The notes under the pieces: generated by a model | The model's database searches: none | The model's input: the letters and a program-made list of their open reading frames with translations, nothing else | What the model was told of the DNA's origin: nothing | Part shown: positions 47,501 to 57,967 of the stretch, piece by piece | Position numbering within the stretch: the stretch's first letter is position 1 | How the letters are laid out: every line of letters begins with the position of its first letter | Translations under genes and position numbers: made by a program | Origin: Leguminivora glycinivorella | Lineage: Eukaryota > Arthropoda > Insecta > Lepidoptera > Tortricidae | Direction: 5' to 3' | DNA: 64,000 nucleotides | NCBI RefSeq assembly: GCF_023078275.1 | Contig: NC_062981.1 | Location: 17,972,846-18,036,845 of the forward strand

Positions 47501-50500
47501 CTCGTGTGTTAAAAAACTCGCAAGTTCAGGATTGTATACTCGAACCACTCGCTTCGCTCGTGGTTCAACTATAGAATCCTTTCACTTGCTCGTTTTTCAA
47601 TTCCACACTCGGCGTTAAAATACAACTTTGCCCCCTTGTATAACAAATAACTATTACATACATATATTATTGTTGACTACGTCGCTACTTCTTCGAACTA
47701 TTACTGCTAGTAGCTCGCCTAACGAACACTTTTAACTATGATCAGGGCAAATAACTCACGTATAAGTGAATTTTGGAATAGTTGTAGGGAATGGTGTTCT
47801 TTACCACATACTCAAAGTTATGTTGTGGCAGGCAGGGTCGGACAGAAAGTCACTGGACTATTGAGTTGCTGATACACCTAAGGTCCTGAGATCGACAGGT
47901 TTTCATTTTGCAGGGGCATAGTATCTATCGCAGTATTTACCTTTCCTCTATCTTCATTAGTGAATCCCCAACCAGCAACTGTAGCAACAGCACCACTAAA
48001 GTCCTGAGCCGAAGGCTACCCGAAGGCTGCGGAAGGCAGGCAGGCCGTGAGTCACTTGACCATTGAAGCTGTTGGATTGTTTACCTTACCCTCTTCTTCA
48101 TCAGTACCTTTAGTACCTGTAGCTACTAAGGTCCTAAGATCCACAGGTCTAAATTTTGCAGGAGCATAGTATCTATCTCAGTATTTACCTATCCCTCTAT
48201 CTTCATTGGTGAATTCCCGACCAGCAACTGTAGCAACAGCACCGCTGCAGTCCTGAGCTTCTGGCTGCGGAAGGCTGATGACTGGCCGTAAGTTATTGGA
48301 CCATTGAAGCTGCTTGATTATTCAACTGTTCTCTATCTTCAGTCAACCAAAGCATTAGTAACAAGTCCAGTGGTTATGGAAGACTGACGACGACCTTTGT
48401 TTCTCTGGACTACTGTGTTTATATTATTACCTTTCCCTCTATCTTCATTAGTGAATCCCCAACCAGCAACTGTAGCCACAGCACCACTAAAGTCCTGAGC
48501 TTCGGGCTGCGGAAGGCAGGCTGGCCGTAAGTCACTGGACCATTGAAGCTGTTGGATTGTTTTGAGCAGTGCCACGTCGTTGGATTTGGCGTTGCACCTG
48601 AAATGATTGTATTAAGGGTGAGTTTTAGACTCTTTTGAGCATCGACGTGCAGTCAGTGATAAGGAAAACGTCTAAATTTGCGCCAATTTTGCGTCTAGCA
48701 ATATACAGAGTTGGCTGGCTGGCCAATGTTCGGGAGATCTTAGTCTGCTCTAAAACAGATAAAGGATGACTTGTGCTAGATCGGTTTCTTATGTTTATAA
48801 CAATATCTCTGCTTTGCCTAAAGGTTGACTGGTAGAGAATGCTGTCTGGCATTAAGTCCGCCTTTTGTACTATAAGTTTTTCTTTCTTTGTGTACAATAA
48901 AGATTAAATAAATAAATAAATAAATTAACTATACACGGTGAAATTTAATCGGTAATCAGGAGTCGAAAAATATTAATTATTAACATAATTGGAATTCAAT
49001 ACGCGAGGTCTCATCAACTTTACTTCACTATCTAATTAATAACAGTTAATGATATCATTAAAATTAGGTAATAGCCTCTGGATACATAACAGTTGGACAT
49101 CCTACATTTACTCGTACTACGCGATGGCGGGGAATTTGACAGACCAGACGTGTGTGATTTATGAAGTCGACAATGACAAATTGTCAGTTTTCAGCCATTA
49201 ATGTTTACATTGTATTGCTATGACTTACTTGCGAAAGAGGTTTTGAACTCATTTAACTTACACACTTCAAATAATTTTTTTTTTTTTAAATTAGGTATCA
49301 TAAAATAACTTAAATTCGTGCCACAGTCTAAAAGTCGTCTTAAAGTGCCACATAAATGTAATCGCCATCGATTACTGAATAAGAAAAATTGGTTACTGAT
49401 TATCGATTAAATTTCACCGTGTATAATAATATGTTGTAACATGAGGAAACTGAAAGATTCTAACTACGCATTTCTGAGAGCAAAATAAAGATAAATTGTT
49501 ATACGACGTCAAGCAAATTTCGTCAAAAAAAATTGTTTTGAGTAATATAACAAATACGTTTTTCACTTATTAAAGATTATAGTTTCATATTGTAACAAAT
49601 TGAATGCATTCACCTAATGATGATTAAATAAGACACTACTAGGAAATTAAAAATGAAACAAATTGTCAACAAAGTCAACGGAGAAAGATTGTATTGAATG
49701 ACTAAAAAAAAAACATTTCCCGAACGATTGTCTTACTTGCAAAGCTTTCCTTTGTGGTGGTCTTTAAAACTTTTTGGTCAGAATTTCGTTAGTCATAAGT
49801 TGTTATTCATATATTTTGTGGTCATAAACATCACTAGTCATAATTTTTGTTACGAATAATGCTTAATGGTACTAACATTAACAACCCATAATATTGGATG
49901 CCATAACCTTAAAAGTCATAAAGTTGATGAGTATAAAATTGAAAGGCATAACAATAATTATCCAGAAATATTACTAGGCATATTTTTTGAAGCCCTACTG
50001 ATTGTTCTGCATACAGTTTTAAGGCATAAACCTCATAAGTCATAATCTTTGTTACGAATAACGTTTAATAGTTCTAACGTTAACAACCCAAATTATAGAA
50101 TACTATAATCTTAGAATCAAGAAAGTTGATGAATATAACATTTAAAACGGATCCCTTTGTTAGCCAGATTATCATTAGTCATAATTCTGAAACGGTTTCA
50201 TTAGGGTCACCTATAGATAGGTTAGGTTAGGTTTGTTTTATGGCAATCCTGAAAAGTTACGCGTTTTTGAGAAAAACCAAATTATGACTAACGAAAATGT
50301 GGACAATCGATACATTATACCTTATGACGTTATTGGTAGTCCGCATTTACCTCGCGTCCATTAGAACGGAAATAGGACCCCTGCCCCCCTTCTACTCGTT
50401 GACGAAGCCGAATACTACAAAAATCAGCATGCAAAGGAAGAAATGGCGGGAAAATCAGTGAGCTCATTGAGTATTTTAATCCTCATTTCTCAACTAGGTT

Positions 50501-53500
50501 CGCTAGTTACCTAAGTTACCTTGTGTCATTCAGAGCAAAAATAGGAGCCTCGCATAGCGAGGCTCCGTCGAATCGCTGGCGGGGCCTAATACTTTTAAAA
50601 GCAACATGAAAAAATAAAACACATAACATGTAAAAGACGAAATGGCGGGAAAATCAGTGAGCCCAACGAGAAAATTTTCATTTCTCGGGTAGGTTCGTTA
50701 GTTACCTTGTGTCATTCAGAGCAGAAATAGGAGCCCCGCATAGCGGGGCTCCGTCGAATCGCTGGCGGGGCCTAATATTCTTAAAAGCGACATGAAAAAA
50801 TTAAACACATAACATGTAAAAGACGAAATGGCGGGAAAATCAGTGAGCCCAACGAGAAAATTTTCATTTCTCGGGTAGGTTCGTTAGTTACCTTGTGTTC
50901 CTTATAATGAAAAATAATATAGATCCCATTGAATGTTATGATTAAAGTTAATGTGGACAGTACTCATTATTACTTGCGAAAATATACTTTACGACAATTA
51001 TGACAAACATGTTTATTGCTTTCAACATTATGTCCATAATACAAAATGCAATTTGATTATTATGCCAAACAATGTTTATGACTAACAATAATGATGACTT
51101 GCAAAAATCTGACCTCCAATTTCTGACAATCAACTTTATGACTAAATGATAATATGACTATTAAAAATTAAGACTAACAACGTTATGGATTGTAAAAATC
51201 GGACTAAAAAAATTACGGGAACCAATACAGACCCGGTGAAAGATCAATCCATTAAAACTTTGTCTAAAAGAACGCGGCGGAATCGTTCGGTTGAGTTTAT
51301 GTTACAAGCTTTGTGGACATTTGCAATATTTTATTTATTTTTCATCACTCTCCCATAGTAAATGTGCACCATGCAGGCGGAGCGGGAGTTACAGAAAAAT
51401 CGTTCTCCCTAGGGAGTTATGAAATTTCTGGTACCGTCACTTTCAATTCGTTGCGGGTCTGAACTAAACCCTAGCTAGTAACTATTTATTAATTTGTGCC
51501 CTGGCTCGTAAGTTCTCGCCGAGTTTTTAGAAGCTGCATGAAAAGGGTGCCAGTCGCTTTTTGGTAACGGAAAACACGCTTTTTGGTAAAACAAGTATTT
51601 CCTATTGGGTTAAATTGTGGCGTAGGCGAGAGGCTGGCAACCTGTCACTGCAGTGTCACAGTTTCGTTTTCAGTCAACCCCTTATTTGCCAAGAGTGGTA
51701 CTGAAACTTGAGTAGTTTCATGTGCTCTGCCTACCCCTTCATGGGACACAGGCGTGATTGTATGTATGTATGAATGTATGTATTTCCTACTACAATTCGT
51801 ATTCATTTGTTCAATGATCATAATTATTTTCAATCAAACACCTTAGGTAAACACTCAATATCGACAAAAACTATCGATTAATCAAATTACCAATCGTTAT
51901 ACTAAATCTACAATTAATCATTCGATTGTACAGTTCTCAATTAATTTCTTAGGCAAGTTCGAACCTAAATCAAAAGTTACTAATAATGCTGATGGTACAA
52001 AGCTGGAATTAATTTGGTGTTTGAGTTTAATTAAATAGAGTTTATTGAATAGTCATTGGTTTGGAAACTAGTGAGAATTAGGGAAATTTACGAATACCTA
52101 CACTTTGTACTTTTAGGTACCTATTTAAAAAAATACTTTAAGGCGAACGTAACGACAATTAAATAATATAGAGCCTATTTAATTGGCGTTTAAAACAAAA
52201 TCATTTTTAACCCCCGACGCAAAAACGACGGGGTGTTATAAGTTTGACGTGTCTTGCTGTCTGTCTGTCTGTGGCATCGTAGAACCCGAACGGATGAACC
52301 GATTTAAATACAAAAAAAAATGTTAGATAGAATTTGCTTGATGTCATATACCATTTTATCTTTATTTTGCCCTCAGAAATGCGTAGTAAAATCTTTCGGT
52401 TTTCTCATGTTCCACCGTGTATAAAAGAAGTGTCAATACTTACCTGTATTCAGGGTGTGGTAGTATCCTGGATAGAGGCATGTTGTCTTCGCTGCTGGAT
52501 ATATCGGTGTACCCGACCACCACTGTCAGCTGTTTGGATTTGTAGAACTCGTGGAATACACTGAAATTAAGGCAAACACCTTTTACCTTCTTAAAAAAAG
52601 GCAAAAAAATCTGATATTCCCTTTCAAATCTCTTTAAAATATGTTTGCCAAATCAGTATAAAATATAATTATATTCCTTTAAATGTTTGTTATTTTCGTT
52701 GGAAATAACGTTTAAATATTGAAATCAATAACATTTTCGGAAAAGCATTTTTTAGAAAACATTGTTTTCGGTTATACTAGATTATGGACGTTTTTCAAAT
52801 ACCAGCAGTGCTCTTTGCCTGTACAAACTGGCTGCCCACGGAAATTCAACAAACATGGTGATCCGAGGCTTTCTTATTTACCTACTGGCCAAAGACTGGC
52901 ACTGATGCGCCCCCTGACGCCAAAGACTGGCTGCCCACGGGAATTCCGTTGGCAAATTATCTGTGCCCCCAACTATGCGGCCACGGGGGCAAAAATAGTC
53001 CCCACACTTTGTTACTCTTATCATATTTATTATATTTACCTGCATATACAATGTTCAGCAGTTAACAACCATCGTTTGCTAAGCACAGTAACGCCACACC
53101 GGTGCGCCCCCTGTCGCCAAAGACTGGCGGCCCACGGGAACTCCGCTGGCAAACTATCTGTGCCCCAAACTATACGACCACGGGGGCCAAATAATCCTCA
53201 CAATCCTAGGCTTTGTTAATCTTATCAAATTATATCTGCAGACGCAATGTCCAGCAGTCAACAACCATTGGTCATTAAGCACAGTAGCGCCCCTGGCGCC
53301 AAAGACTGGCTGCCCACGGGAACTCCGTTGGCAAGTTATTCGTGCTCCCAACGATACGACCACGGGGGCCAAATAGTCCTTACAATCGTGGGCTTTGTTA
53401 ATCTTATCATATATTTACCTGCAAACGCAGTGACCAGCAGTCCACAACCATCGGTCACTCAGCACAGTAGCGCCGCACTGATGCGCCCCCTGTCGCCAAA

Positions 53501-54742
53501 GACTGGCGGCCCACGGGAACTCCGCTGGCAAACTATCCGTGCCCGCAACGATACGGCCACGGGGGCCTAATACATAGTTCTCACACTCATAAGCGTTGTT
53601 ACTCTTATCATAAATATTTACCTGAAAACGCAGTGTCCAGCGGTGAACAACCATTGGTAAATAAACACAGTGGCGCCACACTGATGCACCCCTATCGTCA
53701 AAGACTGGCTGCCCACGGAAACTCCGCTGACAAGCTATTCGTGCCCCAAATTTTACGACCACGGGGGAAAAAATTGTCCCCATACTCATAACATTTGTTA
53801 GTCTTAGGTATCATAATTATGTTTACCTGCAAACGCAGTGTCCAGCAGTCAACAACCATTGGTCATTAAGCACAGTGGCGCCACACTGGTGCGCCCCCTG
53901 TCGCCAAAGACTGGCTGCCCACGGGAACTCCGCTGGCAAACTATCTGTGCCCCCAACGATACGGCCACGACGTGCCGTATCGACCCCACACTCCACGTCG
54001 GCCACTGCGGAAATTAGGATCACATAAAAAAGTAATTTGTTTTGGATTAGATTAGAGAAGGAGGTTATCGGTAAAGGTTTTTGTACATTACTGCGATGTC
54101 TTAGAAACGAATGACACCTTTTCTACACAATCTATACATAATGGGCGCGTGAACATTGAAACGATTCCTAGTTGTGATACTTTTTATACGTGTAATGTAA
54201 TTAACTAAGCAAATTTTTATGTAAGGTACAGCGGGGCAATTGTAAAAATTTTGACTGTGGGGCAATTGTAACTGATCCATTTTTTCCATGATTGCACTAT
54301 GATGTTGAGTTCTACATGTATCCACTGAAAACGCCTACATATGACCGGTGGACACTCTGTTTAGTAATGAAAACATTGTAAAACATGGAAAAAATGGACC
54401 AGTTACATTTGACCCCCAGTTGAGATTAATTTGCCCCGCTGTAGGTACCTTTAATAAAAAAAAAGCTTTTTATTCCGACTCATTTCAAAATTCTATGAAT
54501 AAAGAATTAAATTCCAGGTAATTATTCCCATTAGTTCTGTTTTTGAATGACAAGAGATTGCTGATCCATTTATCCAAAGTTGCAAATAATTAAAACTTTT
54601 TCAGCGTTTTTATATTTGTGTAGTAATAAAAAAATAAAAAAAATAATTTGTGTAACGTTTTACTCTAAACATAAAACTCACAATTCAAAAAACATTCACC
54701 AATATCCAGCACAAACACAACAAGCACTAGTAACCGAATCAT
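44593..54742 (-). CDS. Secreted trypsin-like serine protease (S1A)
   Basis: Six minus-strand exons join in phase (1, 2, 2, 1, 0) to 287 aa: 54742-54700, 54004-53827, 52560-52444, 48597-48431, 45633-45482 and 44799-44593. Residues 1-14 are a hydrophobic signal peptide. A short pro-region ends in Arg29, with IVGG at 30-33 as the activation cleavage site. The triad is intact: His70 (TAGHC), Asp120 (SNDVALL), Ser222 (DSGGP). Asp216 at the base of the S1 pocket, with Gly243 and the Gly of PGIYT, predicts cleavage after Arg/Lys. Unusual: the residue at chymotrypsin position 193 (oxyanion hole) is Ala220 not Gly, 192 is Trp, and 215 is Thr not Trp. No clip domain. The substrate is unknown; digestion or a haemolymph cascade are both possible. 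Exons 2 and 4 are each followed by arrays of decayed exon copies. Confidence 0.92.
44800..45190. other. Protease intron 5, unrecognised part
   Basis: AT-rich. A box B-like 'acggttcgagtccgg' near 45045 hints at a SINE relic but the rest of a tRNA-like head is not convincing. Confidence 0.35.
45194..45433 (+). repeat. GTCT-family repeat
   Basis: 'ccgacgcaaaaacgacgggg', GTCT and GTGT runs, 'tgaaccgatttagatttag', 'gctgagttagtcgggagtgt' and 'ttcaaaattttaattttgtg'. In protease intron 5, 49 bp from the donor of exon 5. Confidence 0.75.
45640..46250. repeat. Protease intron 4 with repeat tail
   Basis: About 46010-46185 contains 'cgaacgaagccgcgggaaaa' and 'gggttcctatttgactacgg', two phrases common at the ends of moth repeats. 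The remainder is AT-rich and unrecognised. Confidence 0.45.
46255..46470. mobile_element. TIR MITE, 'ggaaagtttcc' family
   Basis: Repeated inverted 'ggaaactttcc' phrases, with termini 'gccaacggaaagtttcc' and 'ggaaagtttccgcaacttgc'. Non-coding. Confidence 0.6.
46795..47035 (+). repeat. Interspersed repeat ('ggtggcaaacaagcatacgg')
   Basis: Nearly the same as 57055-57265: 'ggtccgcctgatggaaagcg', 'gtaagtacaccgcaaaaggag'-like hairpin region, and 'ttcgggttgccgacgactc'. At 57 kb it runs on into a LINE ORF end, so this is a 3'-cut copy of a LINE. Confidence 0.7.
47210..47650. repeat. Interspersed repeat ('gtgtttcccctcactagctc')
   Basis: 'cggaaacacgtgttttgtcc', 'ccagcgggtaaaaacgcatt', 'ccactcgcttcgctcgtgg' and 'ccacactcggcgttaaaata' are familiar moth-repeat phrases. 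In protease intron 4. Confidence 0.55.
47820..48335 (-). pseudogene. Decayed copies of protease exon 4 with splice donor
   Basis: Downstream of real exon 4 (48597-48431) two clear copies of its 3' part occur, about 48325-48188 and 48085-47943, each keeping the donor ('aaaggtaaat' style). A more decayed piece lies at 47880-47820. Units repeat at about 243 bp ('ttgcaggagcatagtatcta' at both 48160 and 47920). Copy 48325-48188 keeps an open frame but loses the conserved Cys and changes GWGF to GREF; copy 48085-47943 has an 11-bp net insertion and is out of frame. Confidence 0.85.
48932..49423. mobile_element. TIR element with TA target duplication
   Basis: Termini 'tacacggtgaaatttaatcg' are perfect inverted repeats of 20 bp, flanked by TA on both sides (48930-48931, 49424-49425), as in Tc1/mariner-type insertions. 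492 bp, non-coding. In protease intron 3. Confidence 0.8.
49765..51210. mobile_element. Unusual element built of short inverted words (gtcataa / ttatgac)
   Basis: The left part (49780-50200) repeats degenerate words such as 'ttagtcataa', 'ggtcataaa' and 'aggcataa'; the right part (50283-50295 and 50935-51200) repeats the complement ('ttatgactaa', 'atgacaaa'). Between them lie 'aggttaggttaggtttg' and a tandem array with hairpins. No open frame. I know similar word-rich elements from moth DNA but cannot give a family name. The hairpin-bearing tandem unit is compatible with a Helitron-like element, without proof. Confidence 0.55.
50441..50900 (+). repeat. Tandem repeat, about 2.4 units of 186-199 bp, with hairpin
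   Basis: Units begin at 50441, 50640 and 50826 with 'aaatggcgggaaaatcagtg'. The first two contain a 10-bp stem, 3-nt loop hairpin: 50544-50566 and 50730-50752. The stem differs by one base pair between units, T-A versus C-G, both sides changed together. Confidence 0.9.
51370..51445 (+). repeat. Repeat fragment shared with 28013-28080
   Basis: 'agaaaaatcgttctccctag' and 'atgaaatttctggtaccg' match 28031-28078. Confidence 0.6.
51605..51785 (+). repeat. Interspersed repeat ('gagaggctggcaacctgtca')
   Basis: Closely matches 29225-29400, ending in a TATG-rich tail. Confidence 0.75.
51800..52205. other. Protease intron 3, AT-rich part
   Basis: No recognisable feature. Exon 3 of the protease lies at 52444-52560. 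Confidence 0.3.
52210..52320 (+). repeat. GTCT-family repeat, 3'-truncated
   Basis: 'acccccgacgcaaaaacgac', GTCT run, 'catcgtagaacccgaacgga', then ends at 'gaaccgattta'. Confidence 0.7.
52800..53775 (-). pseudogene. Tandem array of copies of protease exon 2 with splice donor
   Basis: Below real exon 2 (54004-53827) lie copies whose donor ends are near 53621, 53419, 53235 and 53039, plus one or two shorter pieces at 52800-52995. Spacing is about 185-205 bp. Each copies the exon from about 'ccgtggccgtatcgtt' through the catalytic-His region, the donor and about 50 bp of intron. The 53621 copy has a stop in the SLW region; the 53235 copy is frameshifted and lost its donor; the 53419 copy is open with TAGHC intact; the 53039 copy is open but reads TAEHC. 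The duplicated unit begins inside the exon, so the original acceptor is not copied. Confidence 0.88.
53419..53566 (-). other. Candidate alternative exon 2 of the protease
   Basis: This copy in the array is open, with an activation site Arg-IVAG, TAGHC, and donor 'gcaggtaaat'. An AG at 53568-53567 ('gtattag') would give a 148-bp exon with the same phases at both ends as real exon 2 (phase 1 in, phase 2 out). The upstream pyrimidine tract is poor, so splicing is uncertain. Confidence 0.35.
54223..54452. mobile_element. TIR element, 'ggtacagcggg' family
   Basis: Relative of 17965-18198: 'aaggtacagcggggcaa' at the left, 'ttgccccgctgtaggtacc' at the right, inner 'ggaccagttacatttgaccc'. In protease intron 1. 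Confidence 0.75.
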
Positions 54743-55414
54743 TTTCACTAATAAAACTAACACTTAAAAATAAATAAATAAACTAAAACTAAATAAAAAA
54801 TAATCAGCACACGCGCGTGTCAAAGCGTGTGCGCTAACTAAATTTAAATTATATTCATATGATTATTTAAAGTCCTGTGATTTGTACTGAAAGGCCCCTC
54901 CTTTGCTTGTTCCAAGGTCTGACCCCTATATCTCATCCTAGTGTTGCGGAAAAATATTATGTCGATAGTTCTATCGAGATAACACAAACGTAGGAAAAGA
55001 CTGAGGGCCAGAATCGAGCACTTGTAGAGCGACCGAGTTAGTCCAAGTGATAAACGCAGTGATAAATATCTGTTGTGTTTTTAGATATGTAGGTAAGTAG
55101 GTACTTATTAAAAACGAAACATATTAAATATACAAATTTTAAAAAACACTAAAATAAGAAGAACACTGTATTTTAGTATCTTATTGGTACAAAATAGTGG
55201 TTTTCTCATTAAAGGCCTGATATCCTTTGCATTCCAGCAAGTTGGTACCATTGTGGTACCATTAAAGTTTTTTTGGTGTGTCGTCTTTGAACATCATATT
55301 TTATCCAAGCAGTACTTTATACTTCAATTCCTAAGATTCAGATTCAGATTTATTTAAATATTTCTTAATAAGTATTACATGTTTTTTATTACAACCGAAT
55401 ATTAAAATGAATAT
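54743..55414. other. Region upstream of the protease start
   Basis: The promoter of the minus-strand protease should lie here. AT-rich TTTATT runs and a palindrome 'acacgcgcgtgt' near 54798 are seen, but no defined core promoter. The rest is unrecognised. Confidence 0.3.
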
Positions 55415-55580
55415 ACAGGGTGCCCGGTAATTAATGGACAACCTTTTAACCACCAAGAGGGCACCTTATACTGGTCCAGAAAATCGACATTAAGGTTTAG
55501 TAAAAGTTGCCTGATTTTCGAGATTTTCACACTTTTTAAAATTTTAGGTAGTATTAAAATTTTAAAAAGTGTGAAAATTA
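55415..55580 (+). repeat. Repeat with perfect 24-bp hairpin
   Basis: Begins 'cagggtgcccggtaattaat' and 'ccaagagggcaccttatac', phrases of a common moth repeat. It ends with arms 55523-55546 and 55555-55578, perfect complements with an 8-nt loop. Confidence 0.7.
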
Positions 55581-56344
55581 AGATCGTCAAAAATATAGGT
55601 AGGTACACATTATCATTTCACAAATTAATTTATAGAATTATTAAATATTTGGTTATTAGCAGATTATTATTTTTAATACATACATACAATAGACATCATT
55701 TATGTTCAATTACAATATAATTAGGTAGTATGACATAACATAATAATTCTGTTTGAATCATTATTAAACAGGTCCATTAAACTTAAAAAGAAAACAATTG
55801 GTCCATAGTTCTTTAGTAATTTATAAAAGTTGTCTTAACTGTAATAAAACGAATAAATTTTACTGCAGAAATATATTTACCTAATATATACTATCTACGT
55901 ACTTTACCTTACATTAGATACAAAATTATGATTGTTTGGTAGAAGGCACCTAAACGAAATATCGATGCTCCCGAAAATGAGCTTGAATAGTTCTTTATCT
56001 TACTGATATCGATAAAAAACTATCGACATCAACCCGCATCACTATAACAAATTCATTGTCAGGTTCGCAGCAACCTCGAGATAACACCTCACGGAACTAA
56101 GTGTTATACATAAATACACCCATGCAATGTCACGCATGCATCTGACTAGTGATATCGATATTAAGGTACTGATATTTTGATTGAAGTACATAACTAAAAA
56201 TATAAATAAATAAATACTAAGAGACACCTTACGGCTTACACAGATCAACACAGCCCCAAAGTAAGCAAAGCTTGTACTTTGGGTGCTAAACGATGACAAG
56301 AATTATTTATTTAGGATTTTCACTCTTCATACTAAAAATCGTAC
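55581..56344. other. Intergenic AT-rich DNA
   Basis: No gene. 'gatatcgataaaaaactatcgacatc' is a short inverted phrase near 56006-56031. Otherwise unremarkable. Confidence 0.3.
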
Positions 56345-56600
56345 CTCCAATTTTAGCGCCACCTATTAAATACTATCATAACTAGGTACACTGATGATGC
56401 CTACAATTTTTTTTTTCAAAATGTGTATTGACGTGATATTATGATATTAAAATAAAGAAATATGTCATTTGTTCTTATAAAACATAAAAGCACGCAAAAA
56501 AATTTGGGGAATATATGATTTTGGCTACTTCCAGGCTGCAAAACAGCGCCATCTAGTTTTAAGCCTAAAAAACCATTTCAGGGGTACGATTTTCTTTGCG
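56345..56600 (-). repeat. 'gaaatgta-cagcg' family repeat, minus copy
   Basis: Inverse of 22262-22545: 'ttagcgccacctattaaata', 'tgatgatgcctacaattttt', 'gctgcaaaacagcgccatct' and 'catttcaggggtacgat'. Confidence 0.7.
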
Positions 56601-56639
56601 GTCTTGTCAATACCGTATTACCTATATCGTTCTTGGCGG

Positions 56640-56765
56640 CGATAAACTACATCCGTGACTCAGGAAGAAATCACCACACAAATAAATGCCCTTAGCGGGA
56701 TTCAAACCTGGACCGCGGCTTAGCAGGCAGGGTCACTACCCACTAGGCCAGACCGGTCGCCTATT
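56640..56765 (-). mobile_element. tRNA-derived SINE, minus copy
   Basis: The minus strand starts 'ggcgaccggtctggcctagt' (box A-like), then 'ggtccaggtttgaatcccgc' (box B) and 'aagggcatttatttgtgtgg'. Same family as 12190-12420, with the head better preserved. Confidence 0.75.
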
Positions 56766-57049
56766 CTTCAGCAAGGTCAAAGTTGAAAAAAATGAGGTCC
56801 TAACACGAACGCGGAATTTCGGCAATTGCCAAAATCTTTCACTGTGAATCAATTAACTAATTACGTCTTGATTGAATATACAAAGAAAAGTTACCTGAGA
56901 TCGCGGTAGTCCTAATGTATTTCCTATAGTTAAGACGCAACAGGAAGGGACAATTCTCCGTACAAACGCTCTCGACTATTTCTTCCCTGGTTTTTGAAGA
57001 TAAAGCAATGATTTTTTCAACACAAATTATTTGGAAAAAGAATTTTTTT

Positions 57050-57480
57050 TTGTATACTACGTCAGTGGCAAACAAGCATACGGCCAGCCTGATGTAAAGC
57101 GGTCACCGTAACCTATGGACGCCTGCAACTCAAACTGTGTCACATGCGCGTTGCCACCCCATTAGAAACTTGTACATCCCCTTTTGCTGTGTTAAGTACA
57201 CAGCAAAAAGGAGTGTACAAGTTCTAAGGAGGGTTCGGGTTGCCGACGGACGACGGACAATAGACGGAACAAGAAATAGGGGAAAACCAAGAAAGAGATG
57301 GACCGAGGACATCATTCCAGTAGCAGACATAGACTGGCTAAAGACAGCCCAAAATAGAGACCAATGGAGAAAGTGTGAGGAGGCTTTTACCCAAAAGGGA
57401 TCCACATTAAGTTAAAGAAACATAACAGAAGTGTACTTATTGTAATGTAACGTGGAAATAAAAAGCTATTTGATTTTAAA
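57050..57480 (+). mobile_element. LINE 3' end with intact C-terminal frame
   Basis: The 5' part matches 46795-47035. From 57137 an open frame of 92 codons ends with 'GKPRKRWTEDIIPVADIDWL' and 'EEAFTQKGSTLS', the end of an RT-type LINE ORF, then a 3' UTR with AATAAA-like sequence near 57460. The RT core is missing. A 20-bp inverted pair around 57170-57220 ('cttgtacatccccttttgct') makes a hairpin. Confidence 0.7.
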
Positions 57481-57484
57481 TATT

Positions 57485-57740
57485 ATTTATTATTATATGT
57501 TACGGTGACCGCTTTCCAACAAGCGGACCGTATACCTTTTTGCCACCGACGTGGTATAAAAAAATGACAGCTTAGTAGGACTAAGAACTTCATCACTCTT
57601 TTTCCTCCCGTCGGTGCGTTAGAAGTCGACTGTGGGATATGGGTTAAATTGTGGGATGGGCGTTGGACTAGCAACCTGTCATTGCAATGAAACAATTCCA
57701 TGTGCTCTGTCTACTCCTTTCGGGACGTAAATTATTACTC
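57485..57740. repeat. Two repeat fragments
   Basis: 57495-57555 is a minus-strand fragment of the 'ggtggcaaacaagcatacgg' family. 57585-57735 is a decayed copy of the 'gagaggctggcaacctgtca' family ('gacttcgtcggtgcgttag'-type start, 'ctagcaacctgtcattgcaa'). Confidence 0.6.
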
Positions 57741-57764
57741 GTCTGAATTAACATAAATATTGAA

Positions 57765-57930
57765 GAGTCTCGACCAACATCTTAAGAGACTCTCGCTAGG
57801 TGGCTGGATCAAGGGCCAGATGCAGAAGGCGGTGATCTTGGACACGGCGCGGATAGTCCGACGGTTCCTCTCTCTGCAGCCCTAACCACCGGCAGTTCGG
57901 GCCCTGCCCCGCTGCTGGCGGCACTCTAGG
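57765..57930 (+). mobile_element. LINE ORF2 C-terminal relic
   Basis: Reads 'LKRLSLGGWIKGQMQKAVIL' then 'DTARIVRRFLSLQP' and stop, the end of a Jockey/LOA-like ORF2 known from moths. Confidence 0.65.
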
Positions 57931-57967
57931 TTAGGTAGGTATTTTATTATGTGTTTTATATGTTTTA

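Noticed and set aside
50215..50240. TTAGG-like telomere repeat
   Set aside because: Only two to three units inside an interspersed element; no long array.
52719..53570. Plus-strand open frames of 107-166 codons
   Set aside because: Antisense shadows of the protease exon 2 array; the meaningful frame with the catalytic His motif is on the minus strand.
52800..54004. CRISPR-like array of about 200-bp repeats
   Set aside because: Repeats are long, diverged, coding-derived and include splice donors in a eukaryotic gene; no short identical repeats with unique spacers.
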